Assembly (NCBI GenBank): GCA_905214795.1
Contig: CAJMNM010000044.1
Span: forward strand, 1-13,798
Source of the DNA: an uncultured bacterium
GTDB lineage: Bacteria; Bacteroidota; Bacteroidia; Bacteroidales; Bacteroidaceae
Length of the DNA: 13,798 nucleotides
Direction of reading: 5' to 3'
Numbering within the stretch: position 1 is the stretch's first letter; each line of letters starts with the position of its first letter. Of the stretch, positions 1-8,069 are shown piece by piece. A program made the translations under genes and the position numbers. Under the pieces are notes generated by a model, which was not told the DNA's origin, did not search any database, and saw only the letters and a program-made list of their open reading frames with translations.

Positions 1-130
1 GAGGGCTTCGGGCGGAATATTTATGCCCTTTTGAGTTTTAGCGGACAGCAATATTATAAAATGTACTTTTGAGTGACGTGGTTAGGAGACGTCCCTTTAT
101 GTTTTACCATTGATAGGGAAAAAGCTACAA

Positions 131-1672
131 TCAGTAGGGCAATGTCACCTTGAACATTGGATTATCCGTATGTTCCTTTCTTATTATGTCAAAAAGCTCG
201 CGTACAATCTCGGGATGCTCGGCGGCAATGTCTTTGTCCTCATGCAGGTCAGTTGCGAGATTGTAGAGACGTGGAATGCCTTTGACGACAATCAGTTTCC
301 AGTCACCGCGGCGCACAGCTATCTGGTCGGTTTCATGGAACTCCCAGTATAGGTGTTCATGTCTTTGCTGTTTTGTATTGTCACCGAGCAGTGTCGGAGC
401 TATTGACAGCCCATCGAAACAGTCACCTGGAAGCGAGCGGTTGGTATAGCGCTTGCGAAAATTTTTCACTCCGGCAATGTCGCAAAATGTCGGCATTAGG
501 TCATAGAAGGCAAATGGTAAATCACTTACTGTTCCTGCCTTAATGTGTCCCGGCCACCATGCAATAAACGGAATGCGTATTCCTCCCTCGTAGCATTGCC
601 GTTTCAGCCCACGAAGTTTACCGTCGCGCCCGAAATATTCGGGATCAGCACCGCCTTCTTCATGAGGCCCATTGTCGGAAGTGAAGATTACTATTGTATT
701 TTTGTCAAGCCCCTTTTCCTTAAGTTTCGCCATTATTTCTCCTACGTAAGCATCAAGTCGCGTTATCATTCCGGCGAACTGAGCGTGGGTGTGTTCCACG
801 GGATTATAGCGTGAGCTTTCTTGGCCGCCCCACGTTTTGTCAACGAAAAATTTTTTCTTGTAGCTCTCAAGTATGTCATCGTCTGGCTGTGCCAGTTCGG
901 CATGCGGCAGTGTGTAAGTGAAGAAACCGACAAACGGATGTTGTGTATCCTGCTTGTCTATCCATTCCAAAGCCTTGTCGTGAATAATCCGTGCGGAATA
1001 TTGCGTACGCTTAAAATATTTGCGCCCGAACATCGGATATTTCATATTGTCTTCCATCACCTCGCGTACTACGGCAGTGTCACCAAGAGCACGCGAGAAA
1101 CGGTTGAGGAAGTTTGGATAATACAGGTGTGCTTGGAACTGGCAGATATAACCGTAGAATTCGTCAACGCCACGCTTGTCGGGTGTTGATGCGGAGCCCT
1201 CATAGCCACCAGCCCACTTGCCAAAGACGCCGGTACGGTAGCCACGATCCTTGAGTATTTCGGGTAGAATCTTGTGGGCAGGGTCATATGGTTCCTGACC
1301 CACAACGGCAAAGTCCACGTTGTCGCCATATTTCATAGTGTTGTCATACGACCAGTATTCCTTGTTGCCACGTACATGCGAGTGACCGGAATGTTGACCT
1401 GTCATAATCGTTGCACGCGACGGTGCCGATACCGGTGAGCCGGCATAAGCCTGCGTAAAACGTATTCCTTCCTCTGCCACTCGGTCGATGTTCGGAGTGG
1501 ATATGAACGGCTGACCATAACATGCAAGGTCGCCATAACCCATGTCGTCACAAAGGATAAGCAATATGTTTGGACGCGAGGCGTCTTCTTTCTGCGCCTT
1601 TGCAGATTTTGCGGGAAGTAATACCGGTGCGCATACGAGTCCGGTAGTAGCCAAAATAAGTTTCTTGTTCAT
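131..1672 (-). CDS. Secreted S1-family sulfatase, serine-type
   Basis: This 513-residue protein is a periplasmic sulfatase that should hydrolyse sulfate esters on a glycan imported by the neighbouring SusC/SusD pair. Residues 1-26 form a signal peptide ending AKA. Calcium-binding D42-D43 lie in ILCDDMGYGD. The formylglycine motif is S82-A-P-S-R86, so the precursor residue is serine and an anaerobic radical-SAM maturase encoded elsewhere would be needed. D333-N334 in TSDNGPH and the KLRGLKR stretch (352-358) complete the S1 core. Residues 151-156 read GKWAGG where arylsulfatase A has a histidine after KW, so one substrate-pocket residue differs; subfamilies with a small residue here exist. The length is normal. 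The gene lies 143 bases beyond susD on the same strand with a -7 box just upstream. The sulfated substrate and S1 subfamily cannot be told from sequence alone. Confidence 0.95.
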   Translation of the reverse strand: MNKKLILATTGLVCAPVLLPAKSAKAQKEDASRPNILLILCDDMGYGDLACYGQPFISTPNIDRVAEEGIRFTQAYAGSPVSAPSRATIMTGQHSGHSHVRGNKEYWSYDNTMKYGDNVDFAVVGQEPYDPAHKILPEILKDRGYRTGVFGKWAGGYEGSASTPDKRGVDEFYGYICQFQAHLYYPNFLNRFSRALGDTAVVREVMEDNMKYPMFGRKYFKRTQYSARIIHDKALEWIDKQDTQHPFVGFFTYTLPHAELAQPDDDILESYKKKFFVDKTWGGQESSRYNPVEHTHAQFAGMITRLDAYVGEIMAKLKEKGLDKNTIVIFTSDNGPHEEGGADPEYFGRDGKLRGLKRQCYEGGIRIPFIAWWPGHIKAGTVSDLPFAFYDLMPTFCDIAGVKNFRKRYTNRSLPGDCFDGLSIAPTLLGDNTKQQRHEHLYWEFHETDQIAVRRGDWKLIVVKGIPRLYNLATDLHEDKDIAAEHPEIVRELFDIIRKEHTDNPMFKVTLPY

Positions 1673-1692
1673 TGTTGTATATAGGTTGGTTG

Positions 1693-1700
1693 CAAAGTTA
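1693..1700 (-). promoter_or_regulatory. Bacteroides-type -7 box before the sulfatase
   Basis: On the minus strand these bases read TAACTTTG, a full match to the Bacteroides -7 consensus TAnnTTTG. Transcription would start near 1688, leaving a leader of about 16 bases. I see no good -33 TTTG 19-21 bases upstream. It suggests the sulfatase can be transcribed independently of susCD. Confidence 0.5.
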
Positions 1701-1757
1701 CAGTATTATTAATTAAAACTGCCTGTTTTTGGTTGTTACTTATCATATGGTAGCAGA

Positions 1758-1795
1758 GCGAGGCTATGATACTTTTTATGGTACCATAGCCTCGC
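1758..1795 (-). terminator. Strong hairpin between susD and the sulfatase
   Basis: Two 15-base arms (1758-1772 and 1781-1795) pair around an 8-base loop. Read as minus-strand RNA every position pairs, with one G-U wobble. Read on the plus strand the same position is an A-C mismatch, so the structure fits the minus-strand susCD transcript better. No U-tract follows. It lies 21 bases past the susD stop. It may be a terminator, or a processing or stabilising hairpin that sets susCD apart from the sulfatase. Confidence 0.6.
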
Positions 1796-1815
1796 AAATA
1801 TGTTTATATTAAATT

Positions 1816-3915
1816 TCATTTAGCCCCACCACTGTCGCTGAGTCCAAATAATTCGTTATAACCGGGGTTCTGAGTGAGTTGCGGGTTGAGTACGATCTGG
1901 TTTGTCGGCACCATCATCAGATAGTAAGTGTCAATCCAACCGCCATCGGTCAACGGACTCGGATAAGTATATATCCATCCCGAGCCTACAGAATTCTGTT
2001 CGCCCGTGGCCTTGCCCGTGCGTTGTATCTCATCGTAGTCAACGAAGCTGCCAGAGTATGCGCTGTTCTTTGTCCCGTAAGGATTATCCTGAGCCTTTAT
2101 CCACATTCCGCACGGTTGGCGGTTCACGTAGTAGGCAGCCTTCGCCCAGCGACGTACATCATAGAATGCGAATCCCTCACCGAACAGCTCAATCTGCCGC
2201 TCGCGGCGGATTTCCCACAATACGGGGTCAACCTCGTAGTTACCGAACTTTCCACCATTGCCAGTCCACCAGGGAGCATTGCCTTTGTCGCGGTTAGGAT
2301 CGAAGTCGGATGTTATATCTGCCACGGTCATATGGGCCACACCTGAACGGTCGCGCAGCTTGTTGATGGTTTTGTCTGCCACGCCTTGGTCGAAGCGTCC
2401 GAGCTCCCATGCGGACTCGGCATAGTTGAGCAGCACTTCCTCAATCTTGAAGATAGGTTTATCGGCCGTGCAGTATGCGCTCGATCCAGTGGAGAATTCC
2501 CACATGTCATAGTGTTTCCATGTGTAGTAGCCAGTGCGGCAACGCATATATGCCGTCGTTGAATTGTCGGTCAGGTTAGGACTGTTCTTAGTGAGAGCCG
2601 CACCCCAGTTCTGCCCCGGTACTTTCTTCATGCCAGTTCCACCGAACGAACCACCACGCAAACACTGTGTGTTAGCACCAAGATAGTCCATATACGTACG
2701 GTATTTGGCAGCTTCTTCGGCTGTCACGGTATGACCTTCAACAACATCGCCTTCGCCCAAGTATTTCCATGTCTTGAACGAGTTCACGCCATCGGCTGTA
2801 CCGTCATTGGCTGCAACAACATAAGGTGGCTGTATGTTCTGGTACAGACGTGGGTCGCGATTGTCAAACGTATCCCACATGTCCTTACCCTTGCCGCCCT
2901 TATATCCGGAGTTGGGATTGGCAATTGGCAGGCCGTTCTTCATAAGGAACATGTCAACGCTGTACTGTGGCACGTCTTCGAAGTGGGCTGCGATGTGCTC
3001 ATAGTCGTTGAAGCGGTGCATCAGGATACCGTCGTAATACTGCTTGAAGAATATCACACCTGGAACATTGGTGAGATCTTCCGTTGTCCACATTTCGCCA
3101 TATCCGGCTGCCGGATAGCTCTCGGTACCATTGTATAATGTTGAATACTGATTCATCAAGTCTTGCGACACTTCAAGACACTTAGACAAATATTGTTCGC
3201 AAGGCTCGTCAAGTCCGTGATATTTAGCCCATGTTCCCTCGCGTAAAAGGAAGCGTGAGAGTGCTGCTTTCACGGCATTGGCTGTGATAGTATTGTCACC
3301 GTCCTCGAAATTGCCGATATTTTGGGCGGCATACTCCAAACACTCGATAATGTGCTGTGCCACTTCAGCGCGCGGAGTACGCGGACCATAGGTCTCCTCG
3401 CTCCCTTCATTGATAACCTTGTCTACCCAAGGTACGTCGCCGAAACGATCTATTAGTTCCATATACCACCATGCCTTGAAAAAATAGCCCACAGAACGCC
3501 AATGAGCGGCTTCCGTTTCATTAAGCACGCCATCGTCGAGATGGCTGAGCATGATGTTGATACGGCGGATTATGGAGAAGTCCCATCCACCGCCCGATGT
3601 TGTCTGTGTGATTGATTGATAGGCATAGGGGTTGCGGCTGTTATCGCGGCTTGTCACGAGTCCGCCATACCAGTCACCGTAGAATGTCGAGCTCACCACT
3701 TGTCCATTAAGGTTGGTGCGTATCGTCGTGTTGGTGAACAGGTCGTAGCACGGATACATGAAAGCCTTGAAGTTGTTGTATTCCAGGAAGGCATTGGCCT
3801 CGGTAAGATCCGTCTTCGGGATTTTCTCAAGAAAATCGTCGTTGCAACTCGTCAGTGAGAGCGATGTAGCGGCAAGTGCGGCCGCGGCGAATATCTTTAT
3901 GTCCATTGTATTCAT
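1816..3915 (-). CDS. susD: SusD/RagB-like glycan-binding lipoprotein
   Basis: This 699-residue surface lipoprotein would bind a glycan at the cell surface and act as the lid of the SusC transporter encoded just upstream. A lipoprotein signal ends at LTSC (C24) and is followed by NDD, an acidic stretch compatible with Bacteroidota lipoprotein export. The N-terminal part (about 25-230) has the SusD-like helical repeat character (FLEKIPKTDLTEANAF, then YFFKAWWYMELIDRFGDVPW). The C-terminal RagB/SusD part includes EVLLNYAESAWELG, the WEIRRERQIELFGEGFAFYDVRRW region and the closing QIVLNPQLTQNPGY. It is longer than many SusD proteins. The start could be M1 or M4 (MDIKIF); both keep the signal intact. 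It begins 16 bases after the susC stop, so the two are co-transcribed. The symbol denotes the family, not starch specificity. Confidence 0.96.
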   Translation of the reverse strand: MNTMDIKIFAAAALAATSLSLTSCNDDFLEKIPKTDLTEANAFLEYNNFKAFMYPCYDLFTNTTIRTNLNGQVVSSTFYGDWYGGLVTSRDNSRNPYAYQSITQTTSGGGWDFSIIRRINIMLSHLDDGVLNETEAAHWRSVGYFFKAWWYMELIDRFGDVPWVDKVINEGSEETYGPRTPRAEVAQHIIECLEYAAQNIGNFEDGDNTITANAVKAALSRFLLREGTWAKYHGLDEPCEQYLSKCLEVSQDLMNQYSTLYNGTESYPAAGYGEMWTTEDLTNVPGVIFFKQYYDGILMHRFNDYEHIAAHFEDVPQYSVDMFLMKNGLPIANPNSGYKGGKGKDMWDTFDNRDPRLYQNIQPPYVVAANDGTADGVNSFKTWKYLGEGDVVEGHTVTAEEAAKYRTYMDYLGANTQCLRGGSFGGTGMKKVPGQNWGAALTKNSPNLTDNSTTAYMRCRTGYYTWKHYDMWEFSTGSSAYCTADKPIFKIEEVLLNYAESAWELGRFDQGVADKTINKLRDRSGVAHMTVADITSDFDPNRDKGNAPWWTGNGGKFGNYEVDPVLWEIRRERQIELFGEGFAFYDVRRWAKAAYYVNRQPCGMWIKAQDNPYGTKNSAYSGSFVDYDEIQRTGKATGEQNSVGSGWIYTYPSPLTDGGWIDTYYLMMVPTNQIVLNPQLTQNPGYNELFGLSDSGGAK

Positions 3916-3931
3916 TATTTAAAGTATGTTT

Positions 3932-6900
3932 TTAGAATGTGATGTTTGCACCGATGGAAATTGTACGGTAATAGGGATAGTCCCACACGATCGCGTTATT
4001 GGTGTTACCTTCTGGGTCGTATCCCTTCGGCAGATTAGATATTGTGCCGAGATTCTCAACGCTTACGTATATGCGGGCCGATTCCATGAGTACATGTTTC
4101 ACCCAGTGTCGCGGCAATGTGTAGCCGAGTGTAATGTTCTTCACTCGTAGATAGGCGGCGTTCTGTAAATACTTGTCACTCACGCGGGTGTTCGAACCTA
4201 CGTTGTTGCCTTGGTCGTAGATACGGAACAGCTTGGCATTGGGATTCTTTGCCACCATGTAGTCGGAATTCTCTGGGTCGTAGCTCTTGGCTGTCCAATA
4301 GTCTGTTTGATTGGAGAACAATGGTTGGAACACAGCATCGGCAGAACCTGAACCGGCAAACGGGAAGATTGACGAACCCGAGAGCCAGTAGTCACGTTTG
4401 CCTACGCCCTGCAGACGCACATCGAGACTGAACCCCTTGTAGGTTGCTCCGATGTTGGCTCCAAACTGGAAGCGTGCGCGGTTGTTGCCGATAATCTTAC
4501 GGTCGCCAGGATCGCTCACGGTACCTGCACCACTGCTGATTACGCCATCGCCGTCGAAATCCTTGAACTTCTCGTCGCCCGGCTGAACCTTTACGCCTTG
4601 GATTGATGTTACACCTTCCTTCAGTGTCCATACGTCGCGCTTTGCATCGTCGAGCACGAAGTCATCGATAGTGTAATATCCGTCAGACACATAGCCCCAT
4701 ATTTCACCGAGCTTCTGGCCAACATAGTAGTCGCTGAGAAGTCCTGACTCATTGTTATATTTCTTAATTTTGGCTGTGTTGTCGTAGATATTGAAGCCGA
4801 TGTTGTAGGCAAAGTCACCGATGTGGTCGCGCCATGTGAGGTTGAGTTCCCAACCGTTCGAGGTAAGGTCGGCCACGTTTTGAAGTGGAGCCGATGCGCC
4901 TACGACAGTCGGAATCTCTATGCCGGCGGCAAGCATACCGTTGGTGCGGCGGCGGTAAAGCTCGAATGTTAGTTGCAGACGGTTCTTGAAAGCTGTGAAG
5001 TCAGCACCGAGATTGATCGTCTTCACTGTCTCCCATGTAAAGCTACTGCTGACAAGACCCGGTGATGAGATGACATTCACCTTGTCATTCTTGTCGAGCC
5101 ATACGGTGCTCGGACCTACCGACATTGTGGGCAGAAATTGGTAGGGATTGATATTCTGGTTGCCGATGGAACCATAGCTTGCACGGAGTTTGAGGTCATC
5201 GAGCCACGTGCGCGACCAATCCATGAACTTCTCCTGACCAAGACGCCAACCGATAGACACCGACGGGAAGAAACCAAAGCGGTCATTTTTCGGAAACTTT
5301 GATGAACCGTCGTAACGTCCGTTGAGTTCGAGAAGGTAGCGATCCATGAAGGCATAGTTCAGCCGTGCGAAGCCACTCCGGATAGAATATTCGGAATAGC
5401 CGTCGGTGATTGTCTTGTCGCCAGTTCCTCCTGCGAACGATGGCACGGAAGGTGTGGTCTGTCCTTTCACCTGTCCGTAGAAGCTCTTGTAATAATAACT
5501 TTCTTGGTTGAAGCCTGCCATTGCTTTGAACGAATGCTCACCCCAATGGTGCTCATAATTGGAGAATATGTTGAGGGCGTTGTAGCGCTTCTGCGTGTCC
5601 TGCATCTGGTAGTAGTCCTGTCCCTGCTCCACTGACCATTTGGCGGCAAGCTGCGTGTCGGCAAAGCGGAAGCGGTCAGAGTAGAAGTGCAAGTCGACAT
5701 CCTTCTTATCAAAGGTGTATTCGGCTGTAATCGTCCAGTCTTTAAGAGGCTTTAAAATAGAGCGTGTGGAGACACGGGTCACAGCCGTGTTTTCATACGA
5801 AACAGGAGCGAGACGCAGCATGTTGCCCGGAGTCTGTGACGGCAGATCCTCGTCAATGCCGAGTATCGAACCAGGAATATCGCCTTCGGGATAATAGCTC
5901 ACGAGGCGTGTCGTGTAAAATCCCATCATGTTGCCAACAGCCTGCGGTCTTTTCTTGTCCGCATCGGTGTAAAGCAAGCTCGCTTCCTGCGTGAACCACT
6001 TGTTGACATCAGCCGATACGAATGCCGATATATTCTTGCGCGTGTATGTATCCTTGTTGGTATCGAGCGGTCCATTCTCATGGCTGTAGCCAGCCGACAT
6101 GCGGAAGCGTATGCGGTCATTGCCACCTGACACAGACACATTGTGGTTGTTCATTGCACCGGTGGTGAGGATATTCTTATACATGTTTTTCTCACTTAGC
6201 CAGTACACGCGGCCGTCAGAGTCCTTAAGAATACCGTCACCGACAGTACTCAGAGAACTTGGATTCTGCTTGTACTGCTGCAGATAATCGCGCCATTTCT
6301 CTACGTCACCGTTACCGGCCCAATAAGAGTTAGTATAGCCTGCCTCCATATATGCATCGAGATATTCTGTGAGCGATGATTGCTCAAGCACGTTGAGTGA
6401 ACGTTCCCAACCCATGTTAAAATTATAGTTGAGGTTTATTTTCGACTTATCTTTCGGACGCTTTGTGGTAACGAGAATCACGCCACCGGCTGCACGTGCT
6501 CCGTAGATAGCTGACGATGCGGCATCTTTCAATACGGACACGCTTTCAATGTCGTCAGGGTTCAGAAGGCTGATATCTCCTTCCACGTTATCTATCAGCA
6601 TGAGCGGTGATCCACCATTGATTGATAGCGTACCGCGAATGTTGAATGACTTTGATTGACCAGGACCTGTGCCGCCGCCGATTGTTAAGCCGGGCATCGC
6701 CCCCTGCAATGCCGCGGCGGCATTGGTGACTGGGCGATCACCGAGTACGTCGGCCATCTTCACTTGTGACACCGACCCCGTGAGGTTCTCTTTCTTCTGT
6801 GTACCGAAACCTACGACGACCACTTCATCAAGAGTCTTATTGTCTTCGGTGAGTTCTACTTTTATTGGAGAACCATTCCATATAATTTCCTTTGGCATGA

Positions 6901-7186
6901 ACCCTATGAATGAAATTACGAGACGGCTGCCTTTTTTTACGCCACTAAGGTTAAAGTTGCCGTCAATTCCTGTCACGGTGCCATTAGTAGTTCCCTTCAC
7001 TACGATAGAAGCTCCCATGAGCGGTTCACCACTTGTGTCAACCACGACACCCTTGCATAAGGATGGTTGTTGTTGCATTGTCAAGCCATTTGAGGAAGCA
7101 TCGGCTCCCGACATACTTGCACTTGCTGGATAGGCAATAAGCGACATCATGAGCAATGCAACTTGAATTGTCTTGTTTTTCTTCAT
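3932..7186 (-). CDS. susC: SusC/RagA-like TonB-dependent outer-membrane transporter
   Basis: This 1084-residue outer-membrane barrel should import oligosaccharides using TonB energy, with SusD as its lid. A signal peptide covers about residues 1-24. A carboxypeptidase-regulatory-like domain spans about 44-113 (KGVVVDTSGEPLMGASIVVKG). A TonB-box-like LDEVVVVGFGTQKK follows at 119-132. The plug domain ends at about residue 242, with LKDAASSAIYGARAAGGVIL at 219-238. The remainder is the beta-barrel, ending in a C-terminal phenylalanine (ANITF) as expected for BamA-assembled barrels. There is no extra N-terminal STN domain, so regulation through an anti-sigma/ECF pair is unlikely and a hybrid two-component or other regulator outside the window is more probable. 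It is first in the susC-susD unit and full length for the family. Confidence 0.97.
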   Translation of the reverse strand: MKKNKTIQVALLMMSLIAYPASASMSGADASSNGLTMQQQPSLCKGVVVDTSGEPLMGASIVVKGTTNGTVTGIDGNFNLSGVKKGSRLVISFIGFMPKEIIWNGSPIKVELTEDNKTLDEVVVVGFGTQKKENLTGSVSQVKMADVLGDRPVTNAAAALQGAMPGLTIGGGTGPGQSKSFNIRGTLSINGGSPLMLIDNVEGDISLLNPDDIESVSVLKDAASSAIYGARAAGGVILVTTKRPKDKSKINLNYNFNMGWERSLNVLEQSSLTEYLDAYMEAGYTNSYWAGNGDVEKWRDYLQQYKQNPSSLSTVGDGILKDSDGRVYWLSEKNMYKNILTTGAMNNHNVSVSGGNDRIRFRMSAGYSHENGPLDTNKDTYTRKNISAFVSADVNKWFTQEASLLYTDADKKRPQAVGNMMGFYTTRLVSYYPEGDIPGSILGIDEDLPSQTPGNMLRLAPVSYENTAVTRVSTRSILKPLKDWTITAEYTFDKKDVDLHFYSDRFRFADTQLAAKWSVEQGQDYYQMQDTQKRYNALNIFSNYEHHWGEHSFKAMAGFNQESYYYKSFYGQVKGQTTPSVPSFAGGTGDKTITDGYSEYSIRSGFARLNYAFMDRYLLELNGRYDGSSKFPKNDRFGFFPSVSIGWRLGQEKFMDWSRTWLDDLKLRASYGSIGNQNINPYQFLPTMSVGPSTVWLDKNDKVNVISSPGLVSSSFTWETVKTINLGADFTAFKNRLQLTFELYRRRTNGMLAAGIEIPTVVGASAPLQNVADLTSNGWELNLTWRDHIGDFAYNIGFNIYDNTAKIKKYNNESGLLSDYYVGQKLGEIWGYVSDGYYTIDDFVLDDAKRDVWTLKEGVTSIQGVKVQPGDEKFKDFDGDGVISSGAGTVSDPGDRKIIGNNRARFQFGANIGATYKGFSLDVRLQGVGKRDYWLSGSSIFPFAGSGSADAVFQPLFSNQTDYWTAKSYDPENSDYMVAKNPNAKLFRIYDQGNNVGSNTRVSDKYLQNAAYLRVKNITLGYTLPRHWVKHVLMESARIYVSVENLGTISNLPKGYDPEGNTNNAIVWDYPYYRTISIGANITF

Positions 7187-7641
7187 ATAGACAAACTTTT
7201 TGTAAATGAGGTTAAACTTTTAGGTTATCTTTGCTTATAAACAATAATATCCATGCATCTTTTGCGATCACAGAACATATAATTGATATAAGCATAATGC
7301 AAATATATAATATTTTTATAGAAAAAGCATATTTTATAAGATTTTTCATTAATATTCTGCAATAATATATTGTAATAGCTAAAAATTAGGCAAACATAAT
7401 ATATTGTCTGCAATGCCGATGGCAGATATTATTTTCGAGGAAGATAAATCTCCATAGGATGAAAACAGTGCTACTTGGATGGGTGGAAAAATATGCATGC
7501 AGATCTTAAATTGGACATTTCATGAAATAAAAATGAGAGTCTGTTTAATTTTTATGTGATAATAGTTTTATAGCTGACACGTTATATATACGTTTCAAGC
7601 CGGGTAAAAAGGTTTGTGAAAAACAGTACATATCGAATGCA
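7187..7641. other. A+T-rich intergenic region left of the first repeat
   Basis: No convincing gene is present. The stretch holds two possible minus-strand -7 boxes for susC and one plus-strand match (TATCTTTG at 7226-7233) with TTTG at 7199-7202, 23 bases upstream of it. Base composition changes sharply here from the higher-GC glycan-utilisation genes to the A+T-rich accessory region. Confidence 0.6.
7300..7307 (-). promoter_or_regulatory. Candidate -7 box for susC
   Basis: On the minus strand this reads TATATTTG and matches TAnnTTTG. The start of transcription would fall near 7295, giving a leader of about 110 bases. There is no clear -33 element. A second match (TATGTTTG) lies at 7391-7398. 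The region is very A+T rich, so chance matches are likely and I cannot decide between the two. Confidence 0.3.
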
Positions 7642-7776
7642 GGAGAGTAATGAAATATCCTAACTTAGTAAAAATCTTGCAATTTTTATTCTATCTGTAC
7701 CTCATTATATAGATATTAATAATGAGGATTTTAATAAATTGATGGCTGTTTTAACAATATTGTTATCGCTGTTGCT
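7642..7776 (+). repeat. Dispersed intergenic element, copy A
   Basis: This is the first of three related elements. It opens with GGAGAGTAATG (7642-7652), then AACTTAGTAAAAATCTTGC (7662-7680), which is identical to 11561-11579. Next comes a perfect 9-bp hairpin, CCTCATTAT (7700-7708) with ATAATGAGG (7719-7727), whose 10-base loop contains AGATAT. It closes with CTGTTGCT (7769-7776). It lies just upstream of the promoter of the GNAT pair. Confidence 0.65.
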
Positions 7777-7787
7777 GAGAAAATAAC

Positions 7788-7795
7788 TACTTTTG
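7788..7795 (+). promoter_or_regulatory. -7 box for the small protein/GNAT pair
   Basis: TACTTTTG matches TAnnTTTG exactly. Transcription would begin near 7800, about 72 bases before the ATG at 7872. The -33 element is weak: there is a TTG at 7760-7762, spaced more widely than usual. Confidence 0.5.
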
Positions 7796-7803
7796 CAAAT
7801 CAG

Positions 7804-7858
7804 TGCATTATATATGCATTGATTGAATTTTATGAATAATAACCACTCATTTAGTGGT
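7804..7858 (+). promoter_or_regulatory. Two inverted repeats between promoter and start codon
   Basis: TGCAT (7804-7808) pairs with ATGCA (7814-7818), and ACCACT (7842-7847) pairs with AGTGGT (7853-7858). Both lie between the predicted transcription start and the first ATG, with centres about 39 bases apart. They could be operator half-sites for autoregulation, as is common for toxin-antitoxin operons, or a leader hairpin. The evidence is only symmetry. Confidence 0.35.
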
Positions 7859-7871
7859 AAATACAGGCTAT

Positions 7872-8069
7872 ATGATACATGCAAATCCTAATCCAGAAAT
7901 GACGGTTGCTGAAGTAAAAGCTTTCCGTGATAACCTTAGAAGGTATACCTTAGGGAATATTACGCGCCAAGAGAAGCAAGAAATAGAAGCAAGAACTCGA
8001 AGAATGAATAACGTTGCAGAAAGAATTATAGCTAACAATGGCGGGAAAAACCCAATTCTTGGATATTGA
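7872..8069 (+). CDS. Small putative antitoxin upstream of GNAT toxin
   Basis: This 65-residue, charged, helix-rich protein does not match a family I can name. Its sequence runs from MIHANPNPEM through a predicted amphipathic helix (TVAEVKAFRDNLRR) to a second basic helix (ITRQEKQEIEARTRRM) and ends NPILGY. I chose the ATG at 7872; a GTG at 7854 would add six residues but overlaps the inverted repeat at 7842-7858. Its last 32 bases overlap the start of the GNAT gene in another frame, implying translational coupling. A small gene overlapping a GNAT of this type is the standard layout of acetyltransferase toxin-antitoxin modules, so an antitoxin role is inferred from position only. It lacks an obvious ribbon-helix-helix signature. 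Confidence 0.7.
   Translation: MIHANPNPEMTVAEVKAFRDNLRRYTLGNITRQEKQEIEARTRRMNNVAERIIANNGGKNPILGY

Noticed and set aside
1..130. Sequence downstream of the sulfatase
   Set aside because: I saw no gene, tRNA or strong terminator; only short frames interrupted by stops.
110..1189. Plus-strand frames opposite the sulfatase
   Set aside because: They are antisense to a full-length sulfatase with intact motifs and have no family features.
7225..7413. 62-residue minus-strand frame upstream of susC
   Set aside because: Its composition (Tyr, Ile, Asn, Phe rich) is that of translated A+T-rich spacer, and it overlaps the candidate susC promoter.
7830..7889. 19-residue frame (MNNNHSFSG...) overlapping the small antitoxin start
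   Set aside because: It is very short, overlaps the putative operator and start, and nothing beyond an ATG supports it.
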